Of a stretch of DNA of 64,000 nt, positions 52,011-61,734 are shown in pieces. Below the pieces are notes generated by a model, which searched no databases, was not told the origin of the DNA, and saw nothing but the letters and a program-made list of their open reading frames with translations. The position numbers and the translations under genes were made by a program. The stretch comes from Flavobacterium fluvii (GTDB taxonomy: Bacteria; Bacteroidota; Bacteroidia; Flavobacteriales; Flavobacteriaceae): NCBI RefSeq assembly GCF_900129545.1, contig NZ_FQWB01000002.1:62001-126000 (forward strand), given 5' to 3'. Within the stretch, counting starts at the first letter, position 1. Each line of letters opens with the position of its first letter.

Positions 52011-53072
52011 ATGAGTGATATAGCCCGCCGATTTCCCGAAAACCCACTACTGATGCCTAAAGATTTACTGCCAAGCAGTAGTGAATTGCAGATAATCAGC
52101 CTGCTGAATCCGGGTGTTTTTGTGTATGAACAAAAGACGTGGCTTTTAGTACGCGTAGCGGAAGGTGTTGTGCAGAAGGAAGGCGTCGTGTTTTTTCCTG
52201 TCATGAATCCGTTGGGCAAAATAGAAATCATCGAAATACCACTCAACGATCCCGATCTGATAGCGAGTGATCCACGGGTAATTCAGTATAAAGGACTGGA
52301 TTATCTCACAACGCTTTCGCATTTGCGGTTGTTGTGCAGTGATGATGGGGTTCATTTTTATGAACCGCTGGAAAACTCATTAGTAATGGGTATTGGTTCG
52401 CTGGAGAAGTTTGGAATAGAGGATTGCAGGGTAAGCAAATTAGCCGAAACCTATTACCTGACTTATACGGCAGTTTCAGAGAATGGTGTTGGCGTTGGAT
52501 TGCGCACTACGAAAGACTGGAAAACTTTTGAAAACAAAGGAATGATTTTTCCGCCACATAATAAGGATTGTGCCTTTTTTGAGGAATTAATCAACAATAA
52601 ATTTTACGCTTTGCATCGCCCATCAAGTCCACAAATTGGCGGGAATTATATTTGGATAGCCGAATCGCCAGATGGTGTACACTGGGGGAATCACAAATGT
52701 ATCGTGAAAACCCGAAAGAATATGTGGGACAGTGGAAGAGTGGGAGCAGGAGCAGCACCAATCAAGACTGAACAAGGATGGCTGGAAATCTATCATGGTG
52801 CCAATGCCGAACACCAATATTGTCTGGGGGCATTCTTGATGGATAGTGATGATCCTTCAAAAGTTCTTGCCCGCACACTGGATCCAATAATGGTTCCCAC
52901 AGAAAATTACGAATTGAACGGATTTTTTGGTTATGTCGTTTTCACCAACGGACATATTGTAGACGGCGACAAGTTAACGGTTTATTACGGAGCTGCAGAT
53001 GAATTTGTTTGCGGTGCCCATTTTTCAATTGCGGAAATTTTATCGGCTTTGAGTTTTAACGAGGAAATATAA
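52011..53072 (+). CDS. Glycoside hydrolase family 130 protein (beta-mannoside phosphorylase-like)
   Basis: 353 residues from the ATG at 52011 (a TTG six codons earlier is possible). Five-bladed propeller enzymes of GH130 phosphorolyse beta-mannosides. Recognisable are NPGVFVYEQKTWLLVRVAEG, GIEDCRVSKLAETYYLTYTA (with acidic and Arg active-site residues), HNKDCAFFEELIN and GRVGAGAAPIKTEQGWLEIYH, and the ending YYGAADEFVCGAHFSIAEIL is typical. No signal peptide, so cytoplasmic. No mannosidase or SusCD genes are near, so its substrate source is not shown. Confidence 0.9.
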   Translation: MSDIARRFPENPLLMPKDLLPSSSELQIISLLNPGVFVYEQKTWLLVRVAEGVVQKEGVVFFPVMNPLGKIEIIEIPLNDPDLIASDPRVIQYKGLDYLTTLSHLRLLCSDDGVHFYEPLENSLVMGIGSLEKFGIEDCRVSKLAETYYLTYTAVSENGVGVGLRTTKDWKTFENKGMIFPPHNKDCAFFEELINNKFYALHRPSSPQIGGNYIWIAESPDGVHWGNHKCIVKTRKNMWDSGRVGAGAAPIKTEQGWLEIYHGANAEHQYCLGAFLMDSDDPSKVLARTLDPIMVPTENYELNGFFGYVVFTNGHIVDGDKLTVYYGAADEFVCGAHFSIAEILSALSFNEEI

Positions 53073-53117
53073 AGGGATATTAGTAGATTATTTTGAGAAA
53101 TATTTTTCAAGCTAAAA

Positions 53118-53156
53118 CTTAGATGACCTTAGATGTCTTATATGGTTTAAATTTTT
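53118..53156. repeat. CTTATATGG-type words
   Basis: AGATGACCTTAGATGTCTTA then TATGGTTTA, the inverse orientation of the CATATAAG words, just after GH130. Confidence 0.55.
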
Positions 53157-53173
53157 TAATTGTCTTGAGAAGA

Positions 53174-54127
53174 CTAATTTTTTAAAAACGAACCCAAATC
53201 TACCGTAGATATTTGTTGGGCAATATTTACAAACGGCTTTCTGATGAAGGATTCATTGGTCACATAAAATAGTTTGCCGTCTTCGGTAGTGACTCCTTCG
53301 ATTTGATGAAAAGGAAATGACAGCCCTATTTTTCGTTGGTTTCCAGTCGAAAAATCGTTGTTTTTATAATTGTACAACAAGTATAAAAAAGGTTGCAGCA
53401 TTTCCGAATAACCACTAAGCACGATTCCTTTTCCCGAACCTAATAATGTTGCTCCGGTTATCAAACCTTCCACATTCAGGGTTTCTTTCAATTGGGCGAT
53501 GTGGTTTCCCGGGATTTTGGGCAAGACATAAATGCTGGATTTATTTTGGTTCCATTGTTTGGTAAACAAGTAAATACTGTCTTTGGAAACGACAAAGGCT
53601 TCACAGTCAAAATCGGTACTGTTTGCTTCTTGTAGGCTAAAATCCGTTTGATTGGAATAGGAAAAGGAGATGGTGTCAATTACGGGTTTGTTCAACAAGA
53701 AGGATTTTTTTTCGACTCTCAAAAGATGCAAATCTTTTCGGTTGCCCAGAAAATTATTCCCGAAATCGCCAACGTAAATGTAACTGCTGTCTTGCGAAAT
53801 CTCTTCCCAATCAGTATTGATTACTTTTTCGAGCTTGATTTTCTTTTGGATTTTTCCTTTGGAATCCAATCCGTAAATGGTGGTGTCCAAGTTGTCGTTG
53901 TGGGTCCACAATAAATTGTCGAATGGTATCAAACCAGAAGTTTCCATCAAGGAATTCTCTAATTTCAGTGAAGTGTTTGGTTTGATTTTGGCGGAAGCAT
54001 AAACACAACTTCCGTCATTGGTCGTGGCATTCGGATCAAAATTTTTGGCAAGTGCATCTGTACAACCCGAAATTTGACCGTAGGTTGCCGTGGTGAATAA
54101 CAGGAAAAATAGAATTACTTTTTTCAT
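53174..54127 (-). CDS. Secreted protein with Asp-rich GCTD motif and propeller-like domain
   Basis: 317 residues with signal peptide (MKKVILFFLLFTTATYGQ). Directly after it, GCTDALAKNFDPNATTNDGS forms a short Asp/Asn repeat with two cysteines, a calcium-binding-like element common in Bacteroidota exoproteins. The rest alternates strands and turns (LLWTHNDNLDTTIYGLDSKG, WEEISQDSSYIYVGDFGNN, EAFVVSKDSIYLFTKQW), suggesting a beta-propeller such as the phytase-like/SdiA-regulated fold. No T9SS sorting domain at the C terminus. Function unknown. Confidence 0.78.
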   Translation of the reverse strand: MKKVILFFLLFTTATYGQISGCTDALAKNFDPNATTNDGSCVYASAKIKPNTSLKLENSLMETSGLIPFDNLLWTHNDNLDTTIYGLDSKGKIQKKIKLEKVINTDWEEISQDSSYIYVGDFGNNFLGNRKDLHLLRVEKKSFLLNKPVIDTISFSYSNQTDFSLQEANSTDFDCEAFVVSKDSIYLFTKQWNQNKSSIYVLPKIPGNHIAQLKETLNVEGLITGATLLGSGKGIVLSGYSEMLQPFLYLLYNYKNNDFSTGNQRKIGLSFPFHQIEGVTTEDGKLFYVTNESFIRKPFVNIAQQISTVDLGSFLKN

Positions 54128-54132
54128 TTATT

Positions 54133-54190
54133 AAACATATAAGTCATATAAGATATTTAAGTTTAAAACTTATATGGCTTATATGGTTTA
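54133..54190. repeat. Inverted CATATAAG words
   Basis: ACATATAAGTCATATAAGAT and, 13 bases on, ACTTATATGGCTTATATGGT form an imperfect inverted repeat upstream of fabH; same words as at 11042 and 51861. Confidence 0.65.
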
Positions 54191-54289
54191 GATTGTATTT
54201 TCAAAAGTAAGTTTTTTAAACGAATGTTGTTTAAATAATGATTATATTAGATTTAAAAGGTTTCAATTTTAATAAAAAATATCAAAATT

Positions 54290-55297
54290 ATGTTTCATTC
54301 AAAAATAGCGGGATTGGGATTTTACGTTCCAGAGAATGTGGTAACCAATGATGATTTATCCAAAATAATTGACACCAATGACGAATGGATTCAGGAACGA
54401 ACCGGAATTCAGGAGAGGAGACATATAAGACCGGGAGAAGACACGACGACAACGATGGGCGTCAAGGCAGCCAAAATTGCCATCGAACGTTCTGGAGTTG
54501 CCAAAGAAGACATTGATTTTATCGTTTTTGCCACGCTCAGTCCCGATTATTATTTTCCTGGACCGGGCGTTTTGGTACAACGAGATTTGGGATTGAAAAC
54601 CGTTGGTGCCTTGGATGTAAGATGTCAATGTTCGGGTTTTGTGTATGCGATTTCGGTTGCCGACCAATACATAAAAACTGGAATGTACAAAAACATTCTG
54701 GTCATTGGATCCGAAGTGCAATCACAAGGATTGGATATGACGAATCGTGGTCGAGGTGTTTCGGTGATTTTTGGTGATGGAGCAGGAGCAGCCGTTTTAA
54801 GCAGGGAAGAAGACCTGACCAAAGGCATTTTGTCCACCCATTTGCATTCCGAAGGAATACACGCCGAAGAATTGGTTTTGAAAGCACCGGGAATGGGAGG
54901 GCGTTGGGTTACCGATATTCTGGCAGACAACGATCCCGATGATGAAAGTTATTTCCCTTACATGAACGGTCAATTTGTGTTCAAAAATGCCGTGGTGCGT
55001 TTTGCCGAAGTCATCAACGAAGGCTTGGAAGCCAATAATTTGCAGGTTTCGGACATCAACATGCTCATTCCGCATCAGGCGAATTTGAGAATTTCCCAAT
55101 TCATCCAAAAGAAATTCAATTTGGATGACGACCAAGTTTTTAGCAACGTCCAAAAATATGGAAATACCACTGCGGCTTCCATACCAATTGCTTTGACCGA
55201 GGCTTGGGAACAAGGCAAAATCAAGTCGGGTGATCTCGTGGTTTTAGCTGCTTTCGGTAGTGGATTTACTTGGGGTAGCGCAATTATTAGGTGGTAA
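54290..55297 (+). CDS. fabH: 3-oxoacyl-[acyl-carrier-protein] synthase III
   Basis: Condenses acyl-CoA with malonyl-ACP to start fatty-acid chains. 335 residues. Catalytic Cys114 in RCQCSGFVYA, the His in MLIPHQANLRI and the Asn in KYGNTTAASIP complete the triad. VPENVVTNDDLSK and DEWIQERTGIQERR are standard. Flavobacteria often have more than one FabH, one of which primes branched chains; no plsX or acpP is adjacent, so this could be the accessory copy. A strong hairpin terminator follows. Confidence 0.93.
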   Translation: MFHSKIAGLGFYVPENVVTNDDLSKIIDTNDEWIQERTGIQERRHIRPGEDTTTTMGVKAAKIAIERSGVAKEDIDFIVFATLSPDYYFPGPGVLVQRDLGLKTVGALDVRCQCSGFVYAISVADQYIKTGMYKNILVIGSEVQSQGLDMTNRGRGVSVIFGDGAGAAVLSREEDLTKGILSTHLHSEGIHAEELVLKAPGMGGRWVTDILADNDPDDESYFPYMNGQFVFKNAVVRFAEVINEGLEANNLQVSDINMLIPHQANLRISQFIQKKFNLDDDQVFSNVQKYGNTTAASIPIALTEAWEQGKIKSGDLVVLAAFGSGFTWGSAIIRW

Positions 55298-55307
55298 AAA
55301 TAGATTT

Positions 55308-55349
55308 CAGATGGCAGGTTTCAGACTGCTATCTGAAATCTGCCATCTG
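55308..55349. terminator. Strong bidirectional terminator built from CAGATTTCAG words
   Basis: An 18-bp stem (55308-55325 with 55332-55349) with one G-T pair and a 6-base loop, between convergent fabH and the T9SS gene. Its arms contain the same words as at 2388 and 30963. Confidence 0.85.
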
Positions 55350-55361
55350 AACTTTACTTCA

Positions 55362-58300
55362 TTACCTCTTCAATGTAAAGTGCGATTTGAAAATTTTTGA
55401 TATTCCTTTTTCATCATAATCCACCGTGAACCAATAATCGGTGGAAGGCAATTGTTGTCCGTTGTACATTCCGTTCCAACCCGCAGTTGTAGGCGTTATT
55501 TCCTTGAGTAATTTTCCATATCGGTCAAAAATGAATATGGGCGCATTTGGATTTGTCGACAACAAATGGGGGATATTCCAGGTTTCGTTAAAGCCGTCAC
55601 CGTTTGGAGTGAAAAATTTGGGATAATTTATGATTACTGCACTTATGGGTGGAGGATCACAATGTCCGTCCTTGTCTCTAACCGAAATAATATGTTCTCC
55701 CGGGTTTGCATTCGTAAATTGATTGCTGTCTTGATACGGAAAATCATCCAGTTTATATTCGTAATTTCCTGAACCAACACCCAAAACATTTACCGTAATA
55801 AAAGTTTGATTTTCAAAAGCATCGCTGTAAGCGATTTCAAGATAGGGCGTGTATTTAGAGACTTTGGTTACGGACGTGTTTACGCAAGTTGTGGTCGTGT
55901 TGGTAACTTTTACGGCATAATTGCCAATTTGGCTGGTGGTAATGGAAGGCGTGTTGCCACCGAAGGGATTTCCGTCAAGAGTCCATTCAAAGAGATAATT
56001 GGCTCCCGAGATTCCCGTGTTTAGGGTCGCCGGGTTCAATAAAGTACCCGTTTGATAGTCTTCGCAGATGAAATATTCCGAATCCAATTGCGGATTAGGC
56101 ATTGGATTCACGATTAATTTTAATTCGACAACGTCAAAACAAGGATTGGGTATCGTATTGTTGGCAACCCTAATCCAAACACTGTCTGCAAACGGATTGT
56201 CATTTTGGTAAGTAGCAGGATTTGCAATTGGAATCGCGTTGATGTCATTGGCTCCGGCCAAAGAAGTGTAAAAAGTTAGCGTAAAGTTGGCATCGGGAGT
56301 TTGTCCGTTTAATACTTGGTTTCTAATGGATAAAGTGGTCAAATCGAATTGAAAAATTCCGTCGTTTACACCAAAAGTATCACAGCTTGCCAACGGATTG
56401 ACAGTATTGGCAACAGGTCTGGGCGCAATGGTGATGCTAAATGGTTTTTCGTCACTGCAATTTAATCGGTCTCCGGTTTCATAATAAATATAGTAGGTTG
56501 GCAAAACCGTGGCAGGAGTTACCGTGGTGCCAGCCGGTATTATGTTTCCACCACCCAAAGGGCCACCGGGAGCATCATAATAAAAGTTGTTTGCGGTTGG
56601 CAATGGAGGAAAAGTAAAACTGCCGCAATACGATAATTGTGTGGGAATTGGATCTGATTGGACGCCATTTATGGAAATATCGAAAAAGTTTTCGGAGTAA
56701 CAAAAAGGGTCGTTCGGATGTGCCGCATAAATATAAATTCTGTTATTGGCACTAATGACAGTTCCTGCAGTCAATGGTTTTACACCATTTGGATCATCAT
56801 AATAATTCCCGTTGGACAATGGCGTTAAAACATAAGAAGCACATTGTTCAATATTTGCCCGGGAATCTATTTCGGGTTTTTCGTTAATGGTAATCAGCCA
56901 AGGTTTTTCATTGTAGCAACCCACGATTGTTGGTGATGGTTTGTAGATGTACAGCGTTGTCGTGGTAGTTATTTTGTCGACATTTGGAATTAGTTTTATG
57001 TTATTTGGAGTTGCAGGACCTCCAGCCAAGGTGTAATATTCTCCGCCATCCACTTGAGCGGGCAATAAAAAACTATCACAAGTAATTACATCCGTGGGAG
57101 TAGTTAGAAACGGGCCATTTATCGTGATTCTGAAAAAATCATCGTCGGTGCAATTGGGCGTTCCGGCTCCGGGAACATAAGTATATACCGTGGTCGTTAG
57201 CGAAATGACTCCCGGCGGAATTAGGTTTCCACCACCATTTGGAGCATCTCGATATTCGCCAACGGGTGCAGGAGGAAGAGTATAGGGTAAACATTCATTT
57301 ATATCCGCCAAACCCAAGGTATTGATATAGACTGTAAAGACGGTATCTGGAGTTCTGCATCCATTGTTTATTGCAAAAATATGAAGCGTTGTCGTGGTCG
57401 TTATGGGCGAAACGGCTGGAGTATATATTCCCGTTACGGCATCATAAGTATAATAATCGCCAACGGACAATGGAGGCAAATTATAGGAAGTGCAATCAAA
57501 AACATTTGCAATGGGATTGATTGTAGGCGTTATGTGTATGTTTATTTTAAGTAGACCTTCTAAAACACAAGGGTTGGCGATGTCTGTGGAACTAAAGTAG
57601 GTGTAAACAGTTGTCGTTCCCGGTGTCGTCAATATTGTTCCCCCGCGAATTTCAGTTCCACCCCCAGATGGTCCTCCCGGCATTGTAAAATAACGGAGTC
57701 CGAAAAAAAGAGGAGTTAATTGATGTTGATCGCAAGCATCAATATCCGTTGGTGACAAATCTCCCGGTTTGATAATTATTATGCTGAAACTGCTCTCAAA
57801 AGGGCAACTTGGCGTGGTCGCAGTTTCACTGTAAATATAGACTATTTGGTCTGCAGTAATAACATCACCAGCGTTTAGCATTGGCAAACCTTTGTTGGGT
57901 CCCGAGTAATAATTCCCTGGGTTGACAAGTGGAGGCAAAGTATAACTGTTGCAAACATATTGGTTGGGAAGCTGGTCTACGATAGGTCTCAGGACAACGG
58001 TTAGATTAAAATTGGTCGTATTAAAACAAGTGGGGTCAGTAGTGGTTTGGATTCTTGCAAATAGCGTTGCATTCCCAGAAGTGTATGGAACTGTGGAATC
58101 TATTGGGTTGGTTCCTGCATCTGCATCGGCTAAATTGCCATAATAGGTAACATCATATATTGCTGCTGATTGTGCTCCCAAAACTGCCGCTGTTTGTTGG
58201 CCAAGGTTGAAATTGGCGGTATTCGTGCCTGCAAAGGTTTCGCATAAAGTCAAGTCGCCGGCATTATTCGCGACAGGGGGAGGAGTAAGTCTTAATTGGA

Positions 58301-59630
58301 AGGTCTTGGTGATTAAACAGTTGGTTCCCGTATCCATAATTCTTGTCCAAATGGTGGCCGGCAAACTGGCCGTGGCGAGGGTGTAATTGTTGGGCAACGG
58401 ATTATTGTTCAAGGCGGCATCAGCCAAAGAGGCATGGTAACTGATTTGGGTTCCAGGTACACTAACTATTGGGGTGTTGAAAGACAAATCGAAAGTTGAA
58501 TTTGCTTGTCCCGAATTGCATTGAAATAAATCCACGGGATCGGGAGTGGTTATCGGATTATGGTATTCAATAGTAATCAAGTCGGTTGTTACGGGACAAT
58601 TTGTTGCTATAATGGAGTAAGTAAGTCCATAAACTCCTGCTTGGATTACGGCTAAATTAGGTGTGTTCCCACCAATGGGATTCCCGTTAAATGTCCATGC
58701 AAAAGAATAAACAGCAGGATTCAAGCCCGAAACGAGCGTGTGTGTTTCATTGGCACAAATTGCCGTATTGCTCGCCACGGTCAAGTCGGGTCCCAAAACA
58801 TCTTGGCCGACATTGAAACTATTGGCACCCAAAAAGATGGCGGAATCGGCCTGATTGTCTTGCCTGTCGGCAATCACCAGTTTGATGTGATAGGCTGTGT
58901 TGGGTACCAATGAGGTTGACGAAGCGCTCATCGAAACGGTTTGTCCGTTGAAATTTGTCGCTGAACCGGCAGCGTTGGAGCCTCCATTAAACGCTCCAAA
59001 ATAGGTCGGGTTTTGCGAAGAACAAGAGGAATTGTACAATGAATTGCGAATGGTAACCACTGAAATTGGAGTTGTGGTATTGGGAATAACGGCAAGATTG
59101 GTCGTGACTCCAGTTACTGTATTGGTAAGCAAAAAAGCAAAAGCATCCGAAAATTGGCATTGAAAATTACCATATTCTTCAGAAGCAAACAAAAAGTTGA
59201 AGTCGAAGTTGGCCGAAAAAGGCACAAAGTCAAATTCCAAAACCGTGGCATTTGTCGAGTTCATGGTAATTCCTGAGGCTAAAAGTGTTGCCTCCAAATC
59301 CGAGTCGCCTGTCCAAGAGGTATTTCCATCGTTGAGTTGGCTAGTGTTTGGGCCTGCTGCGTTTGCCACATTTCCGGTACTCAAAATAACCCCACTAGGC
59401 AATGGAAAAGCGGGATTGGTGTTTGTAAAATAGCCAATTCCGTTTGATGAACCAAATCCATTCGTGTTTCCTGTTCTCCAAGTGATGTTGCTTACAGGGA
59501 CACAGGCTTTGTTGACCAAAACATCTGTCACTAATTGTGGAACGGTATAAGTATTGGTATCCACGTTGATAGCCTGGGAAAAGCATCCTATCCAGAAGAA
59601 TGAAATTATAAATACCAGGCATTTTTTCAT
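55362..59630 (-). CDS. Large T9SS type B secreted protein with choice-of-anchor L domain
   Basis: 1422 residues from ATG 59630 (frame extends 10 codons more). Signal peptide to about residue 20. N-terminal choice-of-anchor L domain (VLVNKACVPVSNITWRTGN, LFASEEYGNFQCQFSDAFAF). Then Ig-like segments and, from about 570 to 1150, seven or so tandem modules of about 80 residues, each with C-x-x-[YF]-x-L-x-P, YY, TT-[LV]-Y and a later Cys. C terminus FFTPNGDGFNETWNIPHL to SHFTLKR is the gliding-motility-associated type B sorting domain, so it is exported by T9SS and left on the surface. Likely an adhesin or a motility partner. Monocistronic. Confidence 0.92.
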   Translation of the reverse strand: MKKCLVFIISFFWIGCFSQAINVDTNTYTVPQLVTDVLVNKACVPVSNITWRTGNTNGFGSSNGIGYFTNTNPAFPLPSGVILSTGNVANAAGPNTSQLNDGNTSWTGDSDLEATLLASGITMNSTNATVLEFDFVPFSANFDFNFLFASEEYGNFQCQFSDAFAFLLTNTVTGVTTNLAVIPNTTTPISVVTIRNSLYNSSCSSQNPTYFGAFNGGSNAAGSATNFNGQTVSMSASSTSLVPNTAYHIKLVIADRQDNQADSAIFLGANSFNVGQDVLGPDLTVASNTAICANETHTLVSGLNPAVYSFAWTFNGNPIGGNTPNLAVIQAGVYGLTYSIIATNCPVTTDLITIEYHNPITTPDPVDLFQCNSGQANSTFDLSFNTPIVSVPGTQISYHASLADAALNNNPLPNNYTLATASLPATIWTRIMDTGTNCLITKTFQLRLTPPPVANNAGDLTLCETFAGTNTANFNLGQQTAAVLGAQSAAIYDVTYYGNLADADAGTNPIDSTVPYTSGNATLFARIQTTTDPTCFNTTNFNLTVVLRPIVDQLPNQYVCNSYTLPPLVNPGNYYSGPNKGLPMLNAGDVITADQIVYIYSETATTPSCPFESSFSIIIIKPGDLSPTDIDACDQHQLTPLFFGLRYFTMPGGPSGGGTEIRGGTILTTPGTTTVYTYFSSTDIANPCVLEGLLKINIHITPTINPIANVFDCTSYNLPPLSVGDYYTYDAVTGIYTPAVSPITTTTTLHIFAINNGCRTPDTVFTVYINTLGLADINECLPYTLPPAPVGEYRDAPNGGGNLIPPGVISLTTTVYTYVPGAGTPNCTDDDFFRITINGPFLTTPTDVITCDSFLLPAQVDGGEYYTLAGGPATPNNIKLIPNVDKITTTTTLYIYKPSPTIVGCYNEKPWLITINEKPEIDSRANIEQCASYVLTPLSNGNYYDDPNGVKPLTAGTVISANNRIYIYAAHPNDPFCYSENFFDISINGVQSDPIPTQLSYCGSFTFPPLPTANNFYYDAPGGPLGGGNIIPAGTTVTPATVLPTYYIYYETGDRLNCSDEKPFSITIAPRPVANTVNPLASCDTFGVNDGIFQFDLTTLSIRNQVLNGQTPDANFTLTFYTSLAGANDINAIPIANPATYQNDNPFADSVWIRVANNTIPNPCFDVVELKLIVNPMPNPQLDSEYFICEDYQTGTLLNPATLNTGISGANYLFEWTLDGNPFGGNTPSITTSQIGNYAVKVTNTTTTCVNTSVTKVSKYTPYLEIAYSDAFENQTFITVNVLGVGSGNYEYKLDDFPYQDSNQFTNANPGEHIISVRDKDGHCDPPPISAVIINYPKFFTPNGDGFNETWNIPHLLSTNPNAPIFIFDRYGKLLKEITPTTAGWNGMYNGQQLPSTDYWFTVDYDEKGISKIFKSHFTLKR

Positions 59631-59845
59631 GAAGAAATAGATTTGGGGGCAAAAATACAAACAAATCGATTAAAAGTTCAATTTTACCGATGTAATGCAA
59701 GATACAATTATTTTTGTATTTTATTAAAACCTGAAAATAATTTAAAACAGGGTTTCTAAATAAGTAAGGCGGAGTATTAAATTAAACACGAACGGCATAC
59801 GTGTTTTTTCATGTCATTCTAAAACAATTATCTCTCTTAAAACCC

Positions 59846-59853
59846 TATATTTG
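59846..59853 (+). promoter_or_regulatory. -7 box for argS
   Basis: TATATTTG, a perfect TAnnTTTG, about 23 bases before the argS ATG at 59876. Confidence 0.55.
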
Positions 59854-59875
59854 CACTCTTAAAATTAATAAAAAA

Positions 59876-61654
59876 ATGACCTTATCACAGATTTTGACAC
59901 CCTCCATAGAAAAAGCGGTACAAACTTTATTTGATGTTACCATTGACAAAGTTGAATTTCAAACCACTCGAAAAGAGTTTGAAGGCGACATCACGATGGT
60001 GATTTTTCCATTGTTGAAAGTCATCAAAAGCAATCCAGTGGAATTAGGAAATAAAATAGGCAACTATTTAGTAGAAAATGTTGCTGAAGTAAGCCGTTTT
60101 AACGTGGTTTCAGGATTTTTGAATATTGTTATTTCAGATGCATATTATTTGAATTTTTTCAACGAAATCAGGAATAATGCAAAATTTGGTTTTGTTGCTC
60201 CAAATCCGGAAGACAAAGCAATCATGGTGGAATATTCTTCGCCAAACACCAATAAACCGTTGCATTTAGGACACGTTCGAAACAATCTTTTGGGGTATTC
60301 CGTTGCCGAAATTATCAAGGCTTCTGGCAAGAAAGTGTATAAAACACAAATTATCAACGATAGAGGAATCCATATTTGCAAGTCGATGTTGGCCTGGCAA
60401 AAATTCGGGAATGGAGAAACTCCAGAATCAACAGGTTTGAAAGGAGATAAGTTGGTTGGAAATTATTATGTGGCTTTTGATAAAGCGTATAAAGAAGAAA
60501 TCAATGGTTTAATTGCCCAAGGAAAAACCGAAGAGGAAGCAAAAAAACAAGCACCAATCATTTTGGAAGCGCAACAAATGCTTTTGGATTGGGAGAAAGG
60601 AAATGCTGAGGTGATTGCACTTTGGAAAATGATGAACCAATGGGTTTATGATGGTTTTGCGACGACTTATAAAAATTTGGGAGTTGATTTCGACAGCTAT
60701 TTTTACGAAAGCAATACCTATTTGCTGGGGAAAGACGTGGTTCAAATTGGTTTGGAAAAAGGTATTTTCGAAAAAGATCCAGACGGTTCAGTTTGGATTG
60801 ACTTGACCGACGAAGGTTTGGACAGAAAAATTGTCTTGCGTTCCGATGGAACTGCTGTTTACATGACGCAGGATATAGGAACAGCCATTCAGCGCGTGAA
60901 GGATTTTCCAGACGTTGGCGGAATGGTTTACACGGTGGGTAACGAGCAGGATTACCACTTCAAAGTATTGTTTTTAATATTGAAAAAACTCGGTTTTGAC
61001 TGGTCTAAAAATCTATATCATTTGTCTTACGGAATGGTCGATTTGCCTTCCGGAAAAATGAAATCCAGAGAAGGAACGGTTGTCGATGCCGACGATTTGA
61101 TGCAGGAAATGACCGATACTGCCCAAAAAATTGCCGAAGATTTAGGAAAATTGGACGGTTATTCAGAAGACGAAAAATCTAAATTGTACAAAACCATTGG
61201 ATTAGGCGCTTTGAAGTATTACATTTTGAAAGTCGATCCCAAGAAACGAATCCTTTTCGATCCAGCAGAATCAGTTGACTTTGCAGGAAACACGGGATCG
61301 TTTATTCAATATACTTATGCGAGAATCCAGTCGATTATTCGTAAAGCCGATTTTGATTTTGTTGCCAATGCAGGAATTGTAGAACTGCACGAAAAAGAAA
61401 AAGAATTGGTAAAACAACTCGAATTGTTCCCAGAGGTGATTCAGAATGCGGCGCTAAATCACAGTCCTGCTTTAATTGCCAACTATACGTATGACTTGGT
61501 TCGTGAGTACAATTCTTTTTACCAAGCTGTTTCCATACTTGGGGAAACCGATTTGAACAAAAAAATATTCAGGGTTCAGCTTTCTAAAAAGGTTGCCGAC
61601 ACGATTGCATTGGCCTTTCAATTATTGGGAATTGATGTTCCGGAGAGAATGTAA
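59876..61654 (+). CDS. argS: Arginine-tRNA ligase
   Basis: Class I synthetase. 592 residues from ATG 59876; the frame opens 25 codons earlier but the -7 box falls inside that extension. HLGH (130-133) in NKPLHLGHVRNN is the HIGH motif and GKMKSREGTVVDADDL corresponds to KMSKS. N-terminal Arg-tRNA D-loop recognition domain and C-terminal DALR anticodon domain (TYARIQSIIRKADFD onwards) are present. Confidence 0.97.
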   Translation: MTLSQILTPSIEKAVQTLFDVTIDKVEFQTTRKEFEGDITMVIFPLLKVIKSNPVELGNKIGNYLVENVAEVSRFNVVSGFLNIVISDAYYLNFFNEIRNNAKFGFVAPNPEDKAIMVEYSSPNTNKPLHLGHVRNNLLGYSVAEIIKASGKKVYKTQIINDRGIHICKSMLAWQKFGNGETPESTGLKGDKLVGNYYVAFDKAYKEEINGLIAQGKTEEEAKKQAPIILEAQQMLLDWEKGNAEVIALWKMMNQWVYDGFATTYKNLGVDFDSYFYESNTYLLGKDVVQIGLEKGIFEKDPDGSVWIDLTDEGLDRKIVLRSDGTAVYMTQDIGTAIQRVKDFPDVGGMVYTVGNEQDYHFKVLFLILKKLGFDWSKNLYHLSYGMVDLPSGKMKSREGTVVDADDLMQEMTDTAQKIAEDLGKLDGYSEDEKSKLYKTIGLGALKYYILKVDPKKRILFDPAESVDFAGNTGSFIQYTYARIQSIIRKADFDFVANAGIVELHEKEKELVKQLELFPEVIQNAALNHSPALIANYTYDLVREYNSFYQAVSILGETDLNKKIFRVQLSKKVADTIALAFQLLGIDVPERM

Positions 61655-61674
61655 CAAGAGTATATCATGCAATA

Positions 61675-61701
61675 AAAACGGCTTCCAATGGAAGCCGTTT
61701 T
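61675..61701. terminator. Bidirectional terminator after argS
   Basis: AAAACGGCTTCC (61675-61686) pairs perfectly with GGAAGCCGTTTT (61690-61701) around a 3-base loop. Confidence 0.9.
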
Positions 61702-61734
61702 CAATTTAAGCAAGATGGTTGATTTAAGCAATTT

